DNA of 64,000 nucleotides from Capronia americana (Eukaryota > Ascomycota > Eurotiomycetes > Chaetothyriales > Herpotrichiellaceae), in contig JADWQD010000005.1 in the NCBI GenBank assembly GCA_016110215.1, positions 682,001 through 746,000 of the forward strand, in the 5' to 3' direction. The position numbers were made by a program, and so were the translations under genes. Of the stretch, positions 1 through 11,788 are shown piece by piece. The stretch's first letter is position 1. Every line of letters begins with the position of its first letter. The notes below the pieces were generated by a model. That model worked only from the letters and a program-made list of their open reading frames with translations, ran no database searches and was not told where the DNA came from.

Positions 1-1488
1 GTAGTCCGATTTTTGAGACTCGGAGAAGCTGGTTTCGAGACCTTCAATTTGCGCCCGCAGCTGAGGTACTACTTCGTCACGAAGGTTGTCTCTTTCGTTT
101 CGATGTTGCTCCAAGTCGACGCGCAAGGCCGTTAACAGGTCCTCGAAATTCTCTTTGGTTTGCCTCTCCTCTCCCAGCCGTCTCCTGGCGTCCTCTAGGG
201 CAACCTCCAACTCCCTGACTCTGGCAGTAATGTCGGCGGACTCGTTGTTGTCTCGTCGGGAAAGGGAAAGCTTCTGCTCGAGTATCTGAATATGTGACTC
301 CAATGCCTGTCTACTCGATCTTTCATTTTGCCACTTTCGCGTCATGTCGGCCTTCAGCTGCGCCCTGAGCTGCTCCGACTCCCTCTTGATCCGTTGTATG
401 TCTTCCTTAGTGTTGCCCTCACTAGTCGACGGCCTTATTGAGCTGGTCCCGGAGTCAGAGAAGTAGTCGCTGGTTCGGTCAGGCTCTCTGTTGGCAGCGG
501 GCCCCTCAGTCTGGAGTTGCTCCACGATATCCTCCAAGTCCATTTCCCGTTTGATTGAGTTGGCAAGCTCGGTGCTGATGTCGCGAAGCTCAGCTTCGAG
601 CTGCGATATTCGGCTCCCATCACTACTGCCCATTGGTTGGACGTACGAGCTGCCGTCGAAGTCTATCGAGTCCTGAGATGGCTGCGAGGTGGGAGGTCTG
701 GGAGCCGTGGAGGGAAACGGGTAGCCCTGGGAAGAATGTGTAGAGACATGGGGGGAAGGGCCGTAGGGTGACGGGAGTGGTGACTTGCGGTCGGAGATGT
801 CTGTAACCGAGGAGTCGCTGCTTGGCGATGCGGCTGGCTTGCGGCTGAAGAAGGACGTAAACTTGCTCCCCGGGGTCTGGGGTTTCTTCACGTCTATCAC
901 TGTGAGAGACCTTGTGGACGAGGTCGAATCCGTCCGCAAAGGCGGAGGCCTCGACCCTGGTTTGAGACCCATATCCTCCTCTACGATAACGCCATCTACC
1001 GAGTAACCATTTGATCGTTTCGATGCGTGACTCCGACTTGGAGAGCCTGCGATGTTCTCGGCCGCAATTCGAGAGAGGGATCCGTTGGTATTTGTTCTTG
1101 TGAGACTGTTCGGGGCTGTGTTTCTTGTGTCACTGGTCGGTGAGTTGTTGAGTCCTCTGATTTGGTCAGCTTGTCGAGTCGCGCCGTTAGCATGGGAGCC
1201 CACCTACATCTGGGTTGTAGCATCAGACGGTACCCTCTTCCTTTGAATCTTCGGTGGTGGGAATTGGAGGGGCTGCTGAGGCGAAGGCACGTCGGGGGAC
1301 TTGACAATGGGCGACGCGCTGGAAGGGAGTGGTTTTCGACGGACGGGAGAGCTCGGGGAGAAGGGCTTCAGGGCGGCCGAGAGGGAACTGGAGAGGGAAG
1401 GGAGACGTTGTAGAGGAGGATATCCTTTCGGAGGTGGTGGAGGAGGAGGAGCAGGCGCAGAAGCGAGACCTCGAGCATTGTCGTCCAT
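1..1488 (-). CDS. Coiled-coil protein with proline-rich N-terminus, partial (C-terminus beyond the left edge)
   Basis: The protein starts at an ATG at 1488 in a strong Kozak-like context (CCACCATGG). The first 95 residues are rich in Pro and Ser, with a run of seven prolines near residue 14. A Ser/Thr/Pro-rich linker follows to about residue 285. From about position 620 down to the edge the frame encodes a charged, heptad-rich coiled coil. One frame (codons starting at positions divisible by 3) is open from 1488 to the edge except for a single TAG at 1206-1204. The simplest repair is a 30-nt GT..AG intron at 1233-1204, which is very short for a fungal intron. A sequencing error or nonsense mutation is also possible. 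I do not recognise the family; a cytoskeletal or scaffold role would be inference from the coiled coil only. Confidence 0.6.
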
Positions 1489-3941
1489 GGTGGACTGTCA
1501 ACACCCAGGGTGACTGTGGAGGTGGCCGACCGTGAGCGGCGGTAGACAAATCGAGGACCTTTGACGCTGTCCGACGCCCGTTTAGAGTAGCGACATGGTT
1601 AGACCGGTGCTTTGGGCATGTAGATCAGCCACACAGAAGTAGCGATCCCACACAACGCTCTGCTGGTGGAACGCAACGAGTCTGGCTGATTTGCGATTGA
1701 TAGTGTGAGAGGGTGCTCGAGGTACCAGGAGAGGATCGCGTGGCCGACGAGCAGTCCAAGTGGGTTAGTCTGCAGGCGCCCTATTGGCCCAGCTCCAAAA
1801 TTAAGCTCACTAATTCTCGACAAGCGGCTACAGCTGCGACACCGTCTCGAGCATCGGGACAGGCTAGAGCAGGAGACGACCGAATTTGCAGATGGATTGC
1901 TGCTCGAGGAGCGTCGAGAAAGCGAGATTGTCGACCGAGTCCTTTGTTGTCCAGTGGCTGCATATGATTGCGAAGGCAGATGCAGCAGCTCGCTACGGGA
2001 CCCCGTCTATTGCTCAATCCCCAATCCCCCAGAACTCTCTCGACACAAGTCCACAAGGTTCATCTATCGGTGATGGGCGTTCGTCCGTGCCGCTACCAGA
2101 ACGCACTATGGATGAAATGGCTTCAGAGAATCCAGAGTAGAAAAGTGTAGAGGGCAAAACCACGGTCCGCTTCCTGATGCTTTCAGCTCAAGCCCAAGCT
2201 GAAACCGTCGCGATGCCAATTCGCCTGGCCATTGTCAAACCCTTGCAGCTAGCAAAGAATAATTCCTGCAACTCCTACTGCAGTTTTTCTCTCCTCTTCA
2301 GCTGCGCAGCCATCGTCGGTTGCATGCATGTATCCCCGTCTCCTGCATGGTTCTGTGCCAGCATCAAAGTCACTGTCGACTGTGTACGGCCCTTTAGGCT
2401 AGCTCAAGCTCCCTTCCTCCATGTCTGCCGCACATCTGTCGATCACATCATGCATTTGACACCTGCATGAGTGAGGGGACCGTCTCTACCCAGGGCCTCC
2501 ACTTGCCTCGTCCAGTGGGAGAGTTTTGTCGCTTCGAGCCAGTGTCGCTTGGCAGGGGAAGCTGCGCTTGACTCGTGGTACGCCATTGTGTCCCCATCTA
2601 CTACATCGCGGAATCTTAATAAGTAAAGGAGTGCGACCTCGATTTTCCCACTCGATCCGGCAAGGCGACCGAAAAGGATGATCTCGGCTCTACCATTTCG
2701 CCGCTGACTTTGGAATAGCCGGCTCTATTCTTGACATAACGGACAGCTAGTTTCGAGATGGCGCAAGGATCGCACGAGCGCCAGAACAGTTCGGGAAGCC
2801 GTAAAGTGCCAGGGTCCAAACAACGACACTCTATGGCAGCACCGTGAGTCTGAGCATTGTAGGACTCGTTGCTCGCATCACTACAATGGCCAATCCTCTA
2901 CTCTGCATGTTCAGCGCTGCTCTCTGACCGGTGTCCTGTGACCGCAGGTGCAGCAAGATCAAGCATTCACCCCTGCAAAAGCTATGATCTTTCCGAGAGG
3001 CATGACACGGAGTCACTATGCAGTACCTCTAGCCTACGACCTCTCAACATGGAGAAGATATGTGCAAGTGGAATAATGTGTTCAATGTATGGCGTCAAGA
3101 TGAGAGTCTAATTCACTCACCATGAATATGATTCCCCCACCATGCCTTCTATTATCATCATTATCTTCCACCGCGTCTTCCCTCATCATCATTTTCTTCA
3201 TCGACGGCTACAAGCTCCAAACCCAGCGCTGAATCCTGTCTGCTAAAGTAAGGGTCCGCGCCTCACCGACCCCATCCTATCCACCTCTCTACCCACCTAG
3301 ACATCCCGTTCCGAACCAGCGAGGTATCACAAGCCTTAGTCGAGTCATGGACGACCACGAAACCCGGACCTGAAGCCGCAGAAGGCCGCCCACACCCAGT
3401 GACGCAGGCCCGTATGCCGGCAGGGAGGCAGAGTCGCGAAGTGAGAAATTCCGACGCGGTGCTATGTAAGCAGTGGTACTCCGCTGTGGATGAAATAAGC
3501 TGCAGGACGGACGACCACTAGATGGTGACTATATAGTGATTGAAGAGCAGATCGGCGTTATAGTAGGTGGAGGATCGTGGGAGAGGAAGAGCTGCTCGCG
3601 TCTAGTGATTCGGTAGGTGACCCCATACGTAGTACGTAGTCACATCGAATGGATGAAGTATTCCTTGACGTCGACTCAGAAGCCGGCATCGATGTGGCAA
3701 GTCCAGGGAGAGCGAGGCCAGCCCGCAGATGCAAAAAGGACGGCCAATCCTTGAATCATATTACAAGTGTACCTTTGTCCCGAACTGTAAAGGCCCACAC
3801 GTTTGACGTGTGAAACTCCCTGTGCTGCTAGTCGTTACACATTTCCCAACCCGACGCCTGGGATGTGAAGAGTTCGGAGTCTCGCCAAGTTTCAAGTTCC
3901 GATAAAGATTTCACATCCATAGCAGCCTTCAGCCTTGCACC
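1489..3941. other. Intergenic, 2.45 kb, no supported gene
   Basis: Short open frames exist here (for example 1705-2073 plus and 1781-2056 minus), but none has a recognisable domain, sensible composition or splice continuity. The stretch holds the promoter of the partial gene on the left and the 3' end of the Ptm1-like gene on the right. I see nothing else in it. Confidence 0.5.
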
Positions 3942-5756
3942 TTACTTGCCCGTCAACTTCTTCCTTTCATCGTCACTATCCTCTCCGTCACTCCACTCGG
4001 CACCCTCGTCTCCAACCGCAAAGATGGTCTCGCCGTCCAAGGACATCCTTGATTGAGGTGGTGCTCTGATAGGCGGAGGCGCTTGGCTGCTGTTTTGCAG
4101 TGCAGGTGCCGGTGAGGGCTTGCGAGCAGGTGGCGGCTCCTGAGCAAGTGAATCCATAACCGTGGTCGAGGCCCCGCCTGTGGGAGGAACAGCGCGTTGC
4201 TGGTCCTTGCGTGCGGCTTCTTCATCTTCATCGTCGTCGAGGGAGTCGGCGATGCTGCGGATTTCGAACCCGTCGTCGTCTTGAGCGAGCTGCGTTCAGA
4301 ATGGTCAGTCTTGTGCCCCCTTCGACGTAGCACGCGTTATCATTCATCGGGGAAGAGAGTAAAGCTCACCTCATCACTCATCGCAAACCTTCTATTATTC
4401 GCGGTCGGCCTCCACAGATACGCAATAAATGCAATATTAAACAAATACACAAGATTCAGCCACCCATCCAACACAAACCACCTGGTCTGCCAATGATCAG
4501 GCACGAAATTTGCGGCACTTGACCCCGCAAACGCAAAGCTGTTGATGAAGAAGAATGCGAAGATGACCAGCACGGAACCCAGGATACACCAGGAGAGTTT
4601 CTTGTACATCAGGGCTTTGGTCTTTTGCTTGCGGTCGATGAGGTCCTTGATTGTGATGTTGAGCGAGGACAGGGTCCAGACGTAGAAGGCTGTCATTGTG
4701 CCGGCTAGGGGAAGAATGACGAAGAGAATCAAGGGCCCGACGGATTCGGGCGTGACGGCCATGGAGGCGATGGCGTAGATGACGCCGAAGATGAAGTGTG
4801 CGGCTGCGAGGATGCGGACGTAGATCATGGTCCTGCCGAGCGAAGGTTTGACAACGCCGTAGCCCATGCAGACAATCAGCAGCAGGAAAAAGGAGAAGGA
4901 GTTCCTACCAGCGTTGAGGATGGAGACGAGGATCATGAAGACTTTGTTGAGGGTGTTGTTGCCGTGCCGATTCTGGTAGTCGTAGAATCCCCATGTCATG
5001 AGCTGTTCGACAATCAAGAAGATGATGATGGCCGTGATGTAGTTCTGCACGGGGAGGATGTCGGAACGGTTCTGGAAGTAGAGGAACGCCCAAAACGCAC
5101 CCAGCACAGCGTAGACGATTGTCAAGCCCCCATAGAAAGGCAGCTTGGCTATCTGAGCAGCGGGCAGCTCGCCGTACGCGTTCCGGAACTCAACGATGCC
5201 ATTGTACTCATGGTCCGAGAAAGCGTAGGTCGAGACGCAGTAGTATCCCGTTCGGCGGATCGGGTAGTTGATAGCCTTAGGATCCTTGAGATGAATCGCT
5301 TCATTGTAGATTGGGCTCTTTGAAGCGTCCGTAGCATTGGGAGCCAGGATGAAGGCACCGATGTCTTTCTCTTCGCATAGCCCTTCTGACACTGACTGCG
5401 TTGTGCATATTGTCTCGAGATCTCGGTATGACTCTGAGCCCGGCGGCAGTCGGCCTATGAGGGGCTCGTCTTGCCATTCGAATATGACAAGACTCGCAAG
5501 AGGATCGGAGTCGTCTTCGGTATGGTCGGGCAGGAACGTGACCAGGATGAAGGGTTCGATCGATCCGCCCCAAGATTTCCGACTGTACATGCCCGCACAT
5601 CGTTGCCGGTGCTCGTCATCTTGTTTCTGCAACGGTCAGCATGCTCGCCCTCGATCTGAGCGGATAGAAGTCGGGGCGCACAATCTGCATTTCATTGCCA
5701 GCCACAAGGGCGGCAAGGTATGCCAGGAGGCCGAGCGAAGGCACCCATCGCCGCAT
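3942..5756 (-). CDS. Ptm1/GPR107 (GOST) family seven-transmembrane protein
   Basis: Three exons (5756-5682, 5626-4370, 4289-3942) give a 559-residue protein. Residues 1-20 are a signal peptide. A luminal domain follows, with the family's RQRCAGMYSRKSWGG-type start, and then seven hydrophobic helices from about residue 190 to 430. The acidic cytosolic tail holds repeated Asp/Glu runs and ends in DDERKKLTGK. Introns of 55 and 80 nt have clear donors (GTGCGC, GTGAGC) and CAG acceptors, and both junctions keep the frame. Known members (yeast Ptm1, animal GPR107/108, GOST proteins) sit in the Golgi and endosomal membranes and are linked to protein trafficking. That role is taken from the family, not seen here. 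The start is chosen because it creates the signal peptide and joins in frame. Confidence 0.92.
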
Positions 5757-6219
5757 GATGCTGGAAGAGTTGCAACGGCTGGGATGATGGTTCGCGCAGG
5801 GGAAAGGCCGAATGTCTCTAACAAGACTCTGTGTTAAGCAGACCGCACACTCTCATCTTGCGCTGCTGGAGGAAGGGCGTTCTTTACTGTGGTGCATGAT
5901 TCGAGTAGGAGGATGTTGTTGGAGATGCTCAGGTTGGCGGCCCCGTTTCTTGGGCGCAGCTGCGTAACCGGCCAACCGCACCATGTACAGAGTCACCAGC
6001 TTCATGCGGAATCATATAGCTTAGTACACGTCCTGTCTACGGGATCTAGGTTTTTGATACTGAAATCGTCTTCATCACGTCCTTTGCATTTCCAATTCCT
6101 CGCCTGGCATCTAGAGCATCGCCGGTTCCGAAGGAGCGCGGCACAGTCAGTCACCAAGATATCGAGTCCTTTAACAGCCACACATTGCGAACGTGTCCAG
6201 CTCCGCTGCCTCTTCCCTC
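5757..6219. other. Intergenic, 463 bp
   Basis: Upstream region of the Ptm1-like gene and 3' flank of the DUF1308 gene, which lie in tandem on the minus strand. No feature seen. Confidence 0.5.
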
Positions 6220-7842
6220 TCACCTGAATTTCGCCTTCCCTATCAAGCTCCTTGCCGTCTCACAGTCGTAGATAAGCGGACCGACAAATTCCACATCGTA
6301 GCCACGGCCCTGGCGCTCGTCCGCGTCCAGAATCTCATCTGTCGCTTTGAGAAGCGCGCTCGCCACAGTGCGATTGCTCGTCACGGTCGTGATCTGCCGA
6401 ACCCAGCCATAGAAAAATACCGAGGCGTTGATGGGGGTGAGATTTAGCGAATCCTTCGTGCGGGCAGCAATGGAGGAAGGGAACGCTCTGCAGAATCGAG
6501 CATCCATTGCCGTCAGATCTTGCCCAGGCGACAGGACTTCGTGCACATCGAAGTCGATGACTTTGACAGGGAACCATAGATCTTGCGGGATAGGGTGAAT
6601 AGACTGCTCGCCAAAAGCCTGCCTCAAGACTGATGCCGGTTGATCTTTGTATTGTCCCTCGCCCAAGAGGACTTCTGCACGCCTTCGCTCACTTGACGTC
6701 GCCATGATCATAACGATTTCCCGCATCCGCAGTGCGGCATGCGAAGTGCATTCGAGATTTCGACAAGCAAAAAGAGGATATATCTCGCTCGACAGTACGG
6801 ACGCTGACTGTTCGGCTTCAATTTGGCTCATGATTGCTCTGTGATAGGTCTGGGACTTGCGGATCGGATCAGACCACAGCTGCTGGCGAGAAAGGTGAGA
6901 GATGTCCGATATCAGAGCTAGCAGTATTGTACAGTCCACATTTATGGTTGGTGTCAAGGGACCGTTCGTCGAGGTAGGCATCAGCCTGTCGAGATCGAGG
7001 TGCGTTGATTCGCGAACCTTGTCCATCTGGTTGCTGCACTGCACAACCGCGCCCGTTGCGCGCAAATCAGCAAGAAAGGCGTCCACATCTCTGAGCACAC
7101 CTTCGCGAATTTTCGGTAGGACGAACCGAATCTGTGGATGTCGGAAATGCACTCGGACTCCCTGTGCAGTGATCTTAAGGTCCTCGGCAAGTTGGACCAG
7201 CTCAAGCTTGCCGGCTCTGTCGTCGACTTCCTGGACGCCATCCTCGTCGCTGTCTCCTTCGCTGTGGTCACTGGGATTGCCATACCGTTCCCAGCCTTCC
7301 TTCGCTATCTCAAATAGAAGCCGTTTCTCCGTCATAGTGGAGACTTTGATCCATTCTAGACCATTGCGAGCGATAACATCCACGACAACTCCTTGCTTGC
7401 GGACATCTCCCCGATCAGCGACTTGTCTTGCTAAATTCCCCTTCCCAGCATTTCCTTGAGCCTCGCAGCCATTTCGTGCAGGCTGAATCTTCTTGCCTAG
7501 GGATGTGATGCAGTCGCTCGATTTAGCCACCTCCCAGACCGTCTCATAAAACGGAAGATTGGAACTCCTCAATGCGTGCAGTTGCGGACTTTCCTCCTGC
7601 TGGCCGTCGGCGAAAGGGGAAGCATCAGGATTCGCAAATGCAAGCCGCAGCTTCTCTAGAGCCTTTACCTCCGACTCAACTCCTCGTTTAAATGCCCGGA
7701 CCTCGACTTCTTGTTCTTTGCGGCGTAGTTTGAGATGTGCATGATAGCACCGAAATTCTCGCAATAGTGCATCAGCACGCTTTTGCAGATTAGCGACGAG
7801 CTCGACCGGAGACAAATAAGACGCCCCATCAGATTCATTCAT
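6220..7842 (-). CDS. DUF1308 domain protein (C7orf25-like)
   Basis: Single exon, 540 residues. The start is the ATG at 7842; the frame runs nine codons further upstream but without an ATG. The N-terminal 100 residues are helical and charged. The middle contains the segment around VVVDVIARNGLEWIKVS that is typical of DUF1308/UPF0415 proteins. The C-terminal half holds the NVDCTILLALISDIS segment, which resembles the start of a PIN-like nuclease fold. The molecular function of the family is not established in fungi. The assignment rests on my recognition of the motif order. No intron or break is seen. Confidence 0.8.
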   Translation of the reverse strand: MNESDGASYLSPVELVANLQKRADALLREFRCYHAHLKLRRKEQEVEVRAFKRGVESEVKALEKLRLAFANPDASPFADGQQEESPQLHALRSSNLPFYETVWEVAKSSDCITSLGKKIQPARNGCEAQGNAGKGNLARQVADRGDVRKQGVVVDVIARNGLEWIKVSTMTEKRLLFEIAKEGWERYGNPSDHSEGDSDEDGVQEVDDRAGKLELVQLAEDLKITAQGVRVHFRHPQIRFVLPKIREGVLRDVDAFLADLRATGAVVQCSNQMDKVRESTHLDLDRLMPTSTNGPLTPTINVDCTILLALISDISHLSRQQLWSDPIRKSQTYHRAIMSQIEAEQSASVLSSEIYPLFACRNLECTSHAALRMREIVMIMATSSERRRAEVLLGEGQYKDQPASVLRQAFGEQSIHPIPQDLWFPVKVIDFDVHEVLSPGQDLTAMDARFCRAFPSSIAARTKDSLNLTPINASVFFYGWVRQITTVTSNRTVASALLKATDEILDADERQGRGYDVEFVGPLIYDCETARSLIGKAKFR

Positions 7843-8164
7843 GTCAGCAAGCGTTATTAGCCTCTCCAACAGGGCAGGTTGTATTTCAGACTTGCCAGAT
7901 TGGTGGAATATGTAAAGAGCAGGAAGGAGGTTGAAGTGCGCCGGTCACTGCGGAGATCGATGCCCAGTCGCCTTTCTCATTGGCGGAATGAAAATGCAAC
8001 GCCAAGTGTCGATAGCTGGGGATAGTGTGAGTACCATGTCCACCCATGTCCTCCTGGAATCCATCCGCAGGATCGGATATTTGATTTCGGATCCGTCTCA
8101 TATTCATGAATGCACCCGTTGGCGTCTTGTTGTCCTCGGTATTGCCAACTTGAGGATACAACTC
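7843..8164. other. Intergenic, 322 bp
   Basis: Lies between the 3' end of swd2 and the start of the DUF1308 gene, both on the minus strand. No feature seen. Confidence 0.4.
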
Positions 8165-9277
8165 CTAAAGGTCGGCATGTTTGATTTGGTCGCCTGGCAA
8201 CCACATGCACACCTTGGTGTCTGCCGTCACCAGCTGATTGTAACGAGGGTTGCATTGCACTACTGGTGTCTTGATCCCTCGGCTGTTGAGTCGGGCGGTT
8301 GGCTCCAGTCGGATATCGGTGGCATTTTGAGTGTCCCAGACAAGCAGGTCCGATTCGCCAGTTCCGCCCACGACATATCTCCCGTCCTGGGTAAAGCATA
8401 CGTCTCCCTGGCCCAGTGGCTTCCCAGAAGTCGACACTGGCGCAGCCCTTCCACTTCCCGCAGTCTTCCCCACCAGGAACGATTTCACTACCCCATCGAA
8501 GGCGTCCAGGACAAAATGACCATGATAATCTGTACCAAGCAGCATATGTTTCCCGTCGTTGGAGAATTCCAACTTTGTCCATGCCCTGCCCTTCGTGGTT
8601 GGAGTGTACCGATCCTCTGCTTCCAGCATGTCGAACGTCGCGAAAGGGGCTTTATCGAAGTTGCGCACGTCGTAGAGAAGAATGGAAGAGGTAGATTGTG
8701 ACGCTATCGCCATGATCTGAGCGGAGGGGTCGTAGGCTGCAAGGTACGGGGTCACTAATTTGAGCTTGCCCTGGGGGCTCCTTGAGTTCAAGTCCCACAA
8801 ACAAACCATGTCATCGTTGCCGCATGACAGGAATTGGTCGCTAGCGGGAGACAGCGCGATACAGGTAACTTGGCCAGTGTGAGCAGTAAAGTAGCGAACA
8901 AAGCTCTCGTTGTGAAGCTCCAGTAATCGCAGAGAGTTTTCTTGCTTGGTACTGGCGAAGAGCACATTCCGTGAATGATGAGTGAACCGAGCTAGATGAA
9001 CGCCATACTTCTTGCTGGGTATTGTCTTCGTCCTCTTGCCCTCTTTGATATCGTAGACTTGCATGGTCTCGTCATCAGAGGCTGCGACCAGGAATTCGCC
9101 CATATCATCGAAATCAAGGGAGGTGACCCGGCTCTCGTGCCCGTCTGACCGGGTGGAACAAGGAAATTGCTAATAGCGGTCAGCATGAGGCATGGCTCTG
9201 AGAACAGAAGAACTCACTCTTGCGGGCCGATAGTGTTTGACCACATCGTGTACCTTCTGTTGGGCGAGGGCCGCCAT
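8165..9277 (-). CDS. swd2: WD40 repeat protein Swd2, COMPASS (Set1C) subunit, WDR82 homologue
   Basis: Two exons (9277-9218 and 9169-8165) separated by a 48-nt intron with a GTGAGT donor and TAG acceptor; 354 residues. The start at 9277 opens with MAALAQQKVHDVVKHYRPAR. After the junction the first WD repeat reads ESRVTSLDFDDMGEFLVAAS and is followed by DDETMQVYDIKEGK. Further repeats run through SCGNDDMVCLWDL and GGTGESDLLVWDT to the C-terminus. In yeast Swd2 serves both in the Set1 H3K4 methyltransferase complex and in the cleavage and polyadenylation factor. It acts in the nucleus. It is divergent from the Oac1 gene, sharing a 0.6 kb promoter region. Confidence 0.93.
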
Positions 9278-9898
9278 GGCCGGCTACGAAGTCGCTGTTT
9301 CGGACTTCCCGCAGAGTAGCGCCCACAACGAGGATTCCGACTCAAAAGGCAGAATTGCAGACTGGTGTGGGTCAAGAGTAGACCGAACGCAGGCAGTATG
9401 CGCAAGGATGTGATAAACTGCTGGGAACAAAATCGCAGTTTCGGGAACGTGCATATCCTGAAGTGAAGTTGTGGGGAAGCAGATGCGCCTCAGGCACTGT
9501 TCTGGGTATGTGTGCCTGGGCTTCGGGTAGTAGCGGGTATCTCAGGGCCCTGCTTGCGCCCTGCAGCAACTTTTCTCCAAGAAACGGAGGCTGATTTTCG
9601 GTTACTGCATTGCTCCACGCTTACAACTCTTAGTTGCGCCCAAGGCGACCCCAATGGCACTACCTTGCTCCGATTGTCGCCCCGTAAATCCTTTTGCGAA
9701 GTTTTGTCCTCCGTAATAATTTATCCATACGAGCATCGCGCGCCCAGTCTCCTACAACGCTGACGCACCACCTTCTGCTTATTCTTATTTCAGAGACGTC
9801 GTCGGGGACATGGGCGCCTGATCAGCCAAATCTCGCAATAAATCCAGGCTCAAGTTGAGGAAGGGGGGATAGGACGACACACGCTCGAAGGCCTGACA
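9278..9898. promoter_or_regulatory. Divergent promoter region, swd2 / oac1
   Basis: 621 bp between two divergent starts. It must hold both promoters. No specific site could be singled out. Confidence 0.4.
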
Positions 9899-10887
9899 AT
9901 GTCAACAACACTCGGCGCATTCATTGCCGGCGGCATTGCTGCCTGCGGTGCTGTCACCGCGACACATCCGTTCGAAACGGTCAAGATCAGACTGCAGTTA
10001 CAAGGAGAACTGCAATCCAAAGAAGTCGCTGTCAAGAAATACAGAGGTGTCTTCCACGGAGTCGGGGTGATTGTCAAGAACGAAGGCTTTAAGGGAATAT
10101 ATCGGGGCATTGGGACGGCATACATATATCAGATCCTCCTGAACGGCTGTCGATTAGGCTTCTACGAGCCGTTGAGAGCTACATGCACGAAGCTCATTTA
10201 CAAGGACGCCAGTGTCCAGTCCCTCGGCATCAACATCTTTTCCGGTGCATCCTCTGGCATTCTGGGAGCAATGGCCGGCTCGCCTTTTTTCCTGGTCAAA
10301 ACACGATTACAGTCGTACTCCCCGTTCTTGCCGGTTGGCACCCAACATAAGTACCGCAATGCTTTTGATGGACTGTCGCAAATCTACAAGGCGGAAGGTG
10401 TGAGAGGTCTATATCGGGGCATGGGCGCATCCATGGTCAGAACTGGAGCGGGAAGCTCGGTCCAGCTGCCGACATACTTCTTTGCAAAGAGACGGTTAAT
10501 ACGCCATTTCGGGATGGAGGATGGCCCTGCACTACACCTGCTAAGCTCAACGGCCAGCGGCTTTGTTGTTTGCGTATTCATGCACCCACCGGTACGCTCA
10601 AGCTCATTCACATGTTCCCCTAATAAACACTCTAACGTATGATACAGGACACTGTCATGGCCAGATTGTACAACCAGCATGGCAATTTATATAACGGCAT
10701 TTTCGACTGTCTATGGAAGACCATCTCTACTGAAGGTGTGCTCAGTGTTTACAAAGGTTTCACAGCACATCTTGCTCGGATATTACCACACACAATCCTT
10801 ACCCTGTCATTAGCAGAACAGACAAACAAGCTAGTACGAGGAGTTGAGACCAGATTCCTACCAAAGTCCATCACGGAGAAGCTGTGA
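9899..10887 (+). CDS. oac1: Mitochondrial oxaloacetate/sulfate carrier Oac1 (SLC25 family)
   Basis: Two exons (9899-10591, 10648-10887) with a 56-nt intron (GTACGC..CAG); 310 residues. Three mitochondrial-carrier repeats are visible. Their signature P-x-[D/E]-x-x-[K/R] motifs are HPFETVKIRLQ, SPFFLVKTRLQ and, interrupted by the intron, HPPDTVMARLY. The opening MSTTLGAFIAGGIAACGAVTATHP matches the Oac1/SLC25A34-35 subfamily that I recognise. Oac1 imports oxaloacetate, sulfate and isopropylmalate-type acids across the mitochondrial inner membrane. The intron falls just before the third signature and keeps the frame. Confidence 0.9.
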
Positions 10888-11788
10888 GATGGCGACCTAG
10901 TTCAATTCACTTCAGCGTTGCATTGTGCGGCGTCGGCTGGACGAGGATGCATTTTCTCACCTTGTATGCGGTTCTATCTTGCAGCAATCGAGGCTTTGGT
11001 CCATGCGCGGGTAGTGTCTGGGTATGGCACTGGATCGAGAAGGAAGGTCGGGATTTAAAATGGATCCAGCGATTGAAACAACTCAGCGCAGAAAGAAACC
11101 AGTTGCAAAACGTGTGGCAGACAACCTCGGTGCCCCAGCTCCCTTGATAGCTCGCGACAGACCCCCGCTAAACAATGCTAGAATGCTCGATTTACAGATG
11201 ACATCGCGTATGCAGACTGTAGCACAACCACTGTAATGAGAATTTGCGTCCAGACAACCCTCAGATGTCGTCGCATACCAGACAAATGAGAGGGCTGGTG
11301 TGTCGGCCAGGCTCTGGATGCCGACTTCGGAATTCAGAACCAGCGACAAAGCACACGCCCACGTCATCGATTAGATTAGATCGCTACGGAAGCCATGGTG
11401 ATAATCCGTAGTCCTGCAGAAACTTCAGGCAGCTGCCCAGCTACGGTAAGGGCAAGCTCTCAGAGAACGGCGGTCTCTGCCTATTCGGAACACAGTTGCT
11501 CAGCATTTCGTAAAGCAGAATCCACTGTATGGTCACACTCATGGTGGATTATTTTGATTGTTTTGAGTGGGACCTCAATTAGTGGCTGGCAGTCCACACG
11601 CTCCGTCACGCTACGAACACACGTCCACCGCGCGCTAGCGCGTCTGTCTCTCTTTAAGAACATTGGATTTCCATGCAGTCTTTCACTTCCTCATACTCTG
11701 TGCCAACAACAAACTGCAATCTTTACCTCATCCCGCCCTTTTACAGTTGCCTCTTTGTTCTTTAACACTATCAGCGTCAATCCCAACA
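10888..11788. other. Intergenic, 0.9 kb, promoter and 5' leader of rnr2
   Basis: No gene is supported. The region includes the promoter of the ribonucleotide reductase gene, with a 12-bp perfect palindrome at 11631-11642, and the pyrimidine-rich tract typical of a fungal 5' leader before the ATG at 11789. Confidence 0.5.
11631..11642. promoter_or_regulatory. 12-bp perfect palindrome CGCGCTAGCGCG in the rnr2 promoter
   Basis: The palindrome centres about 150 bp upstream of the rnr2 start codon. It contains CGCG cores resembling the ACGCGT (MCB) element bound by MBF at S-phase genes in yeasts, but it is not an exact MCB. A role in cell-cycle or DNA-damage control is inference. Confidence 0.35.

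Noticed and set aside
4796..5323. Plus-strand 175-codon open frame
   Set aside because: Exact antisense of the Ptm1-like gene; composition (Asp/Val/Glu-rich) is typical of a complementary shadow frame.
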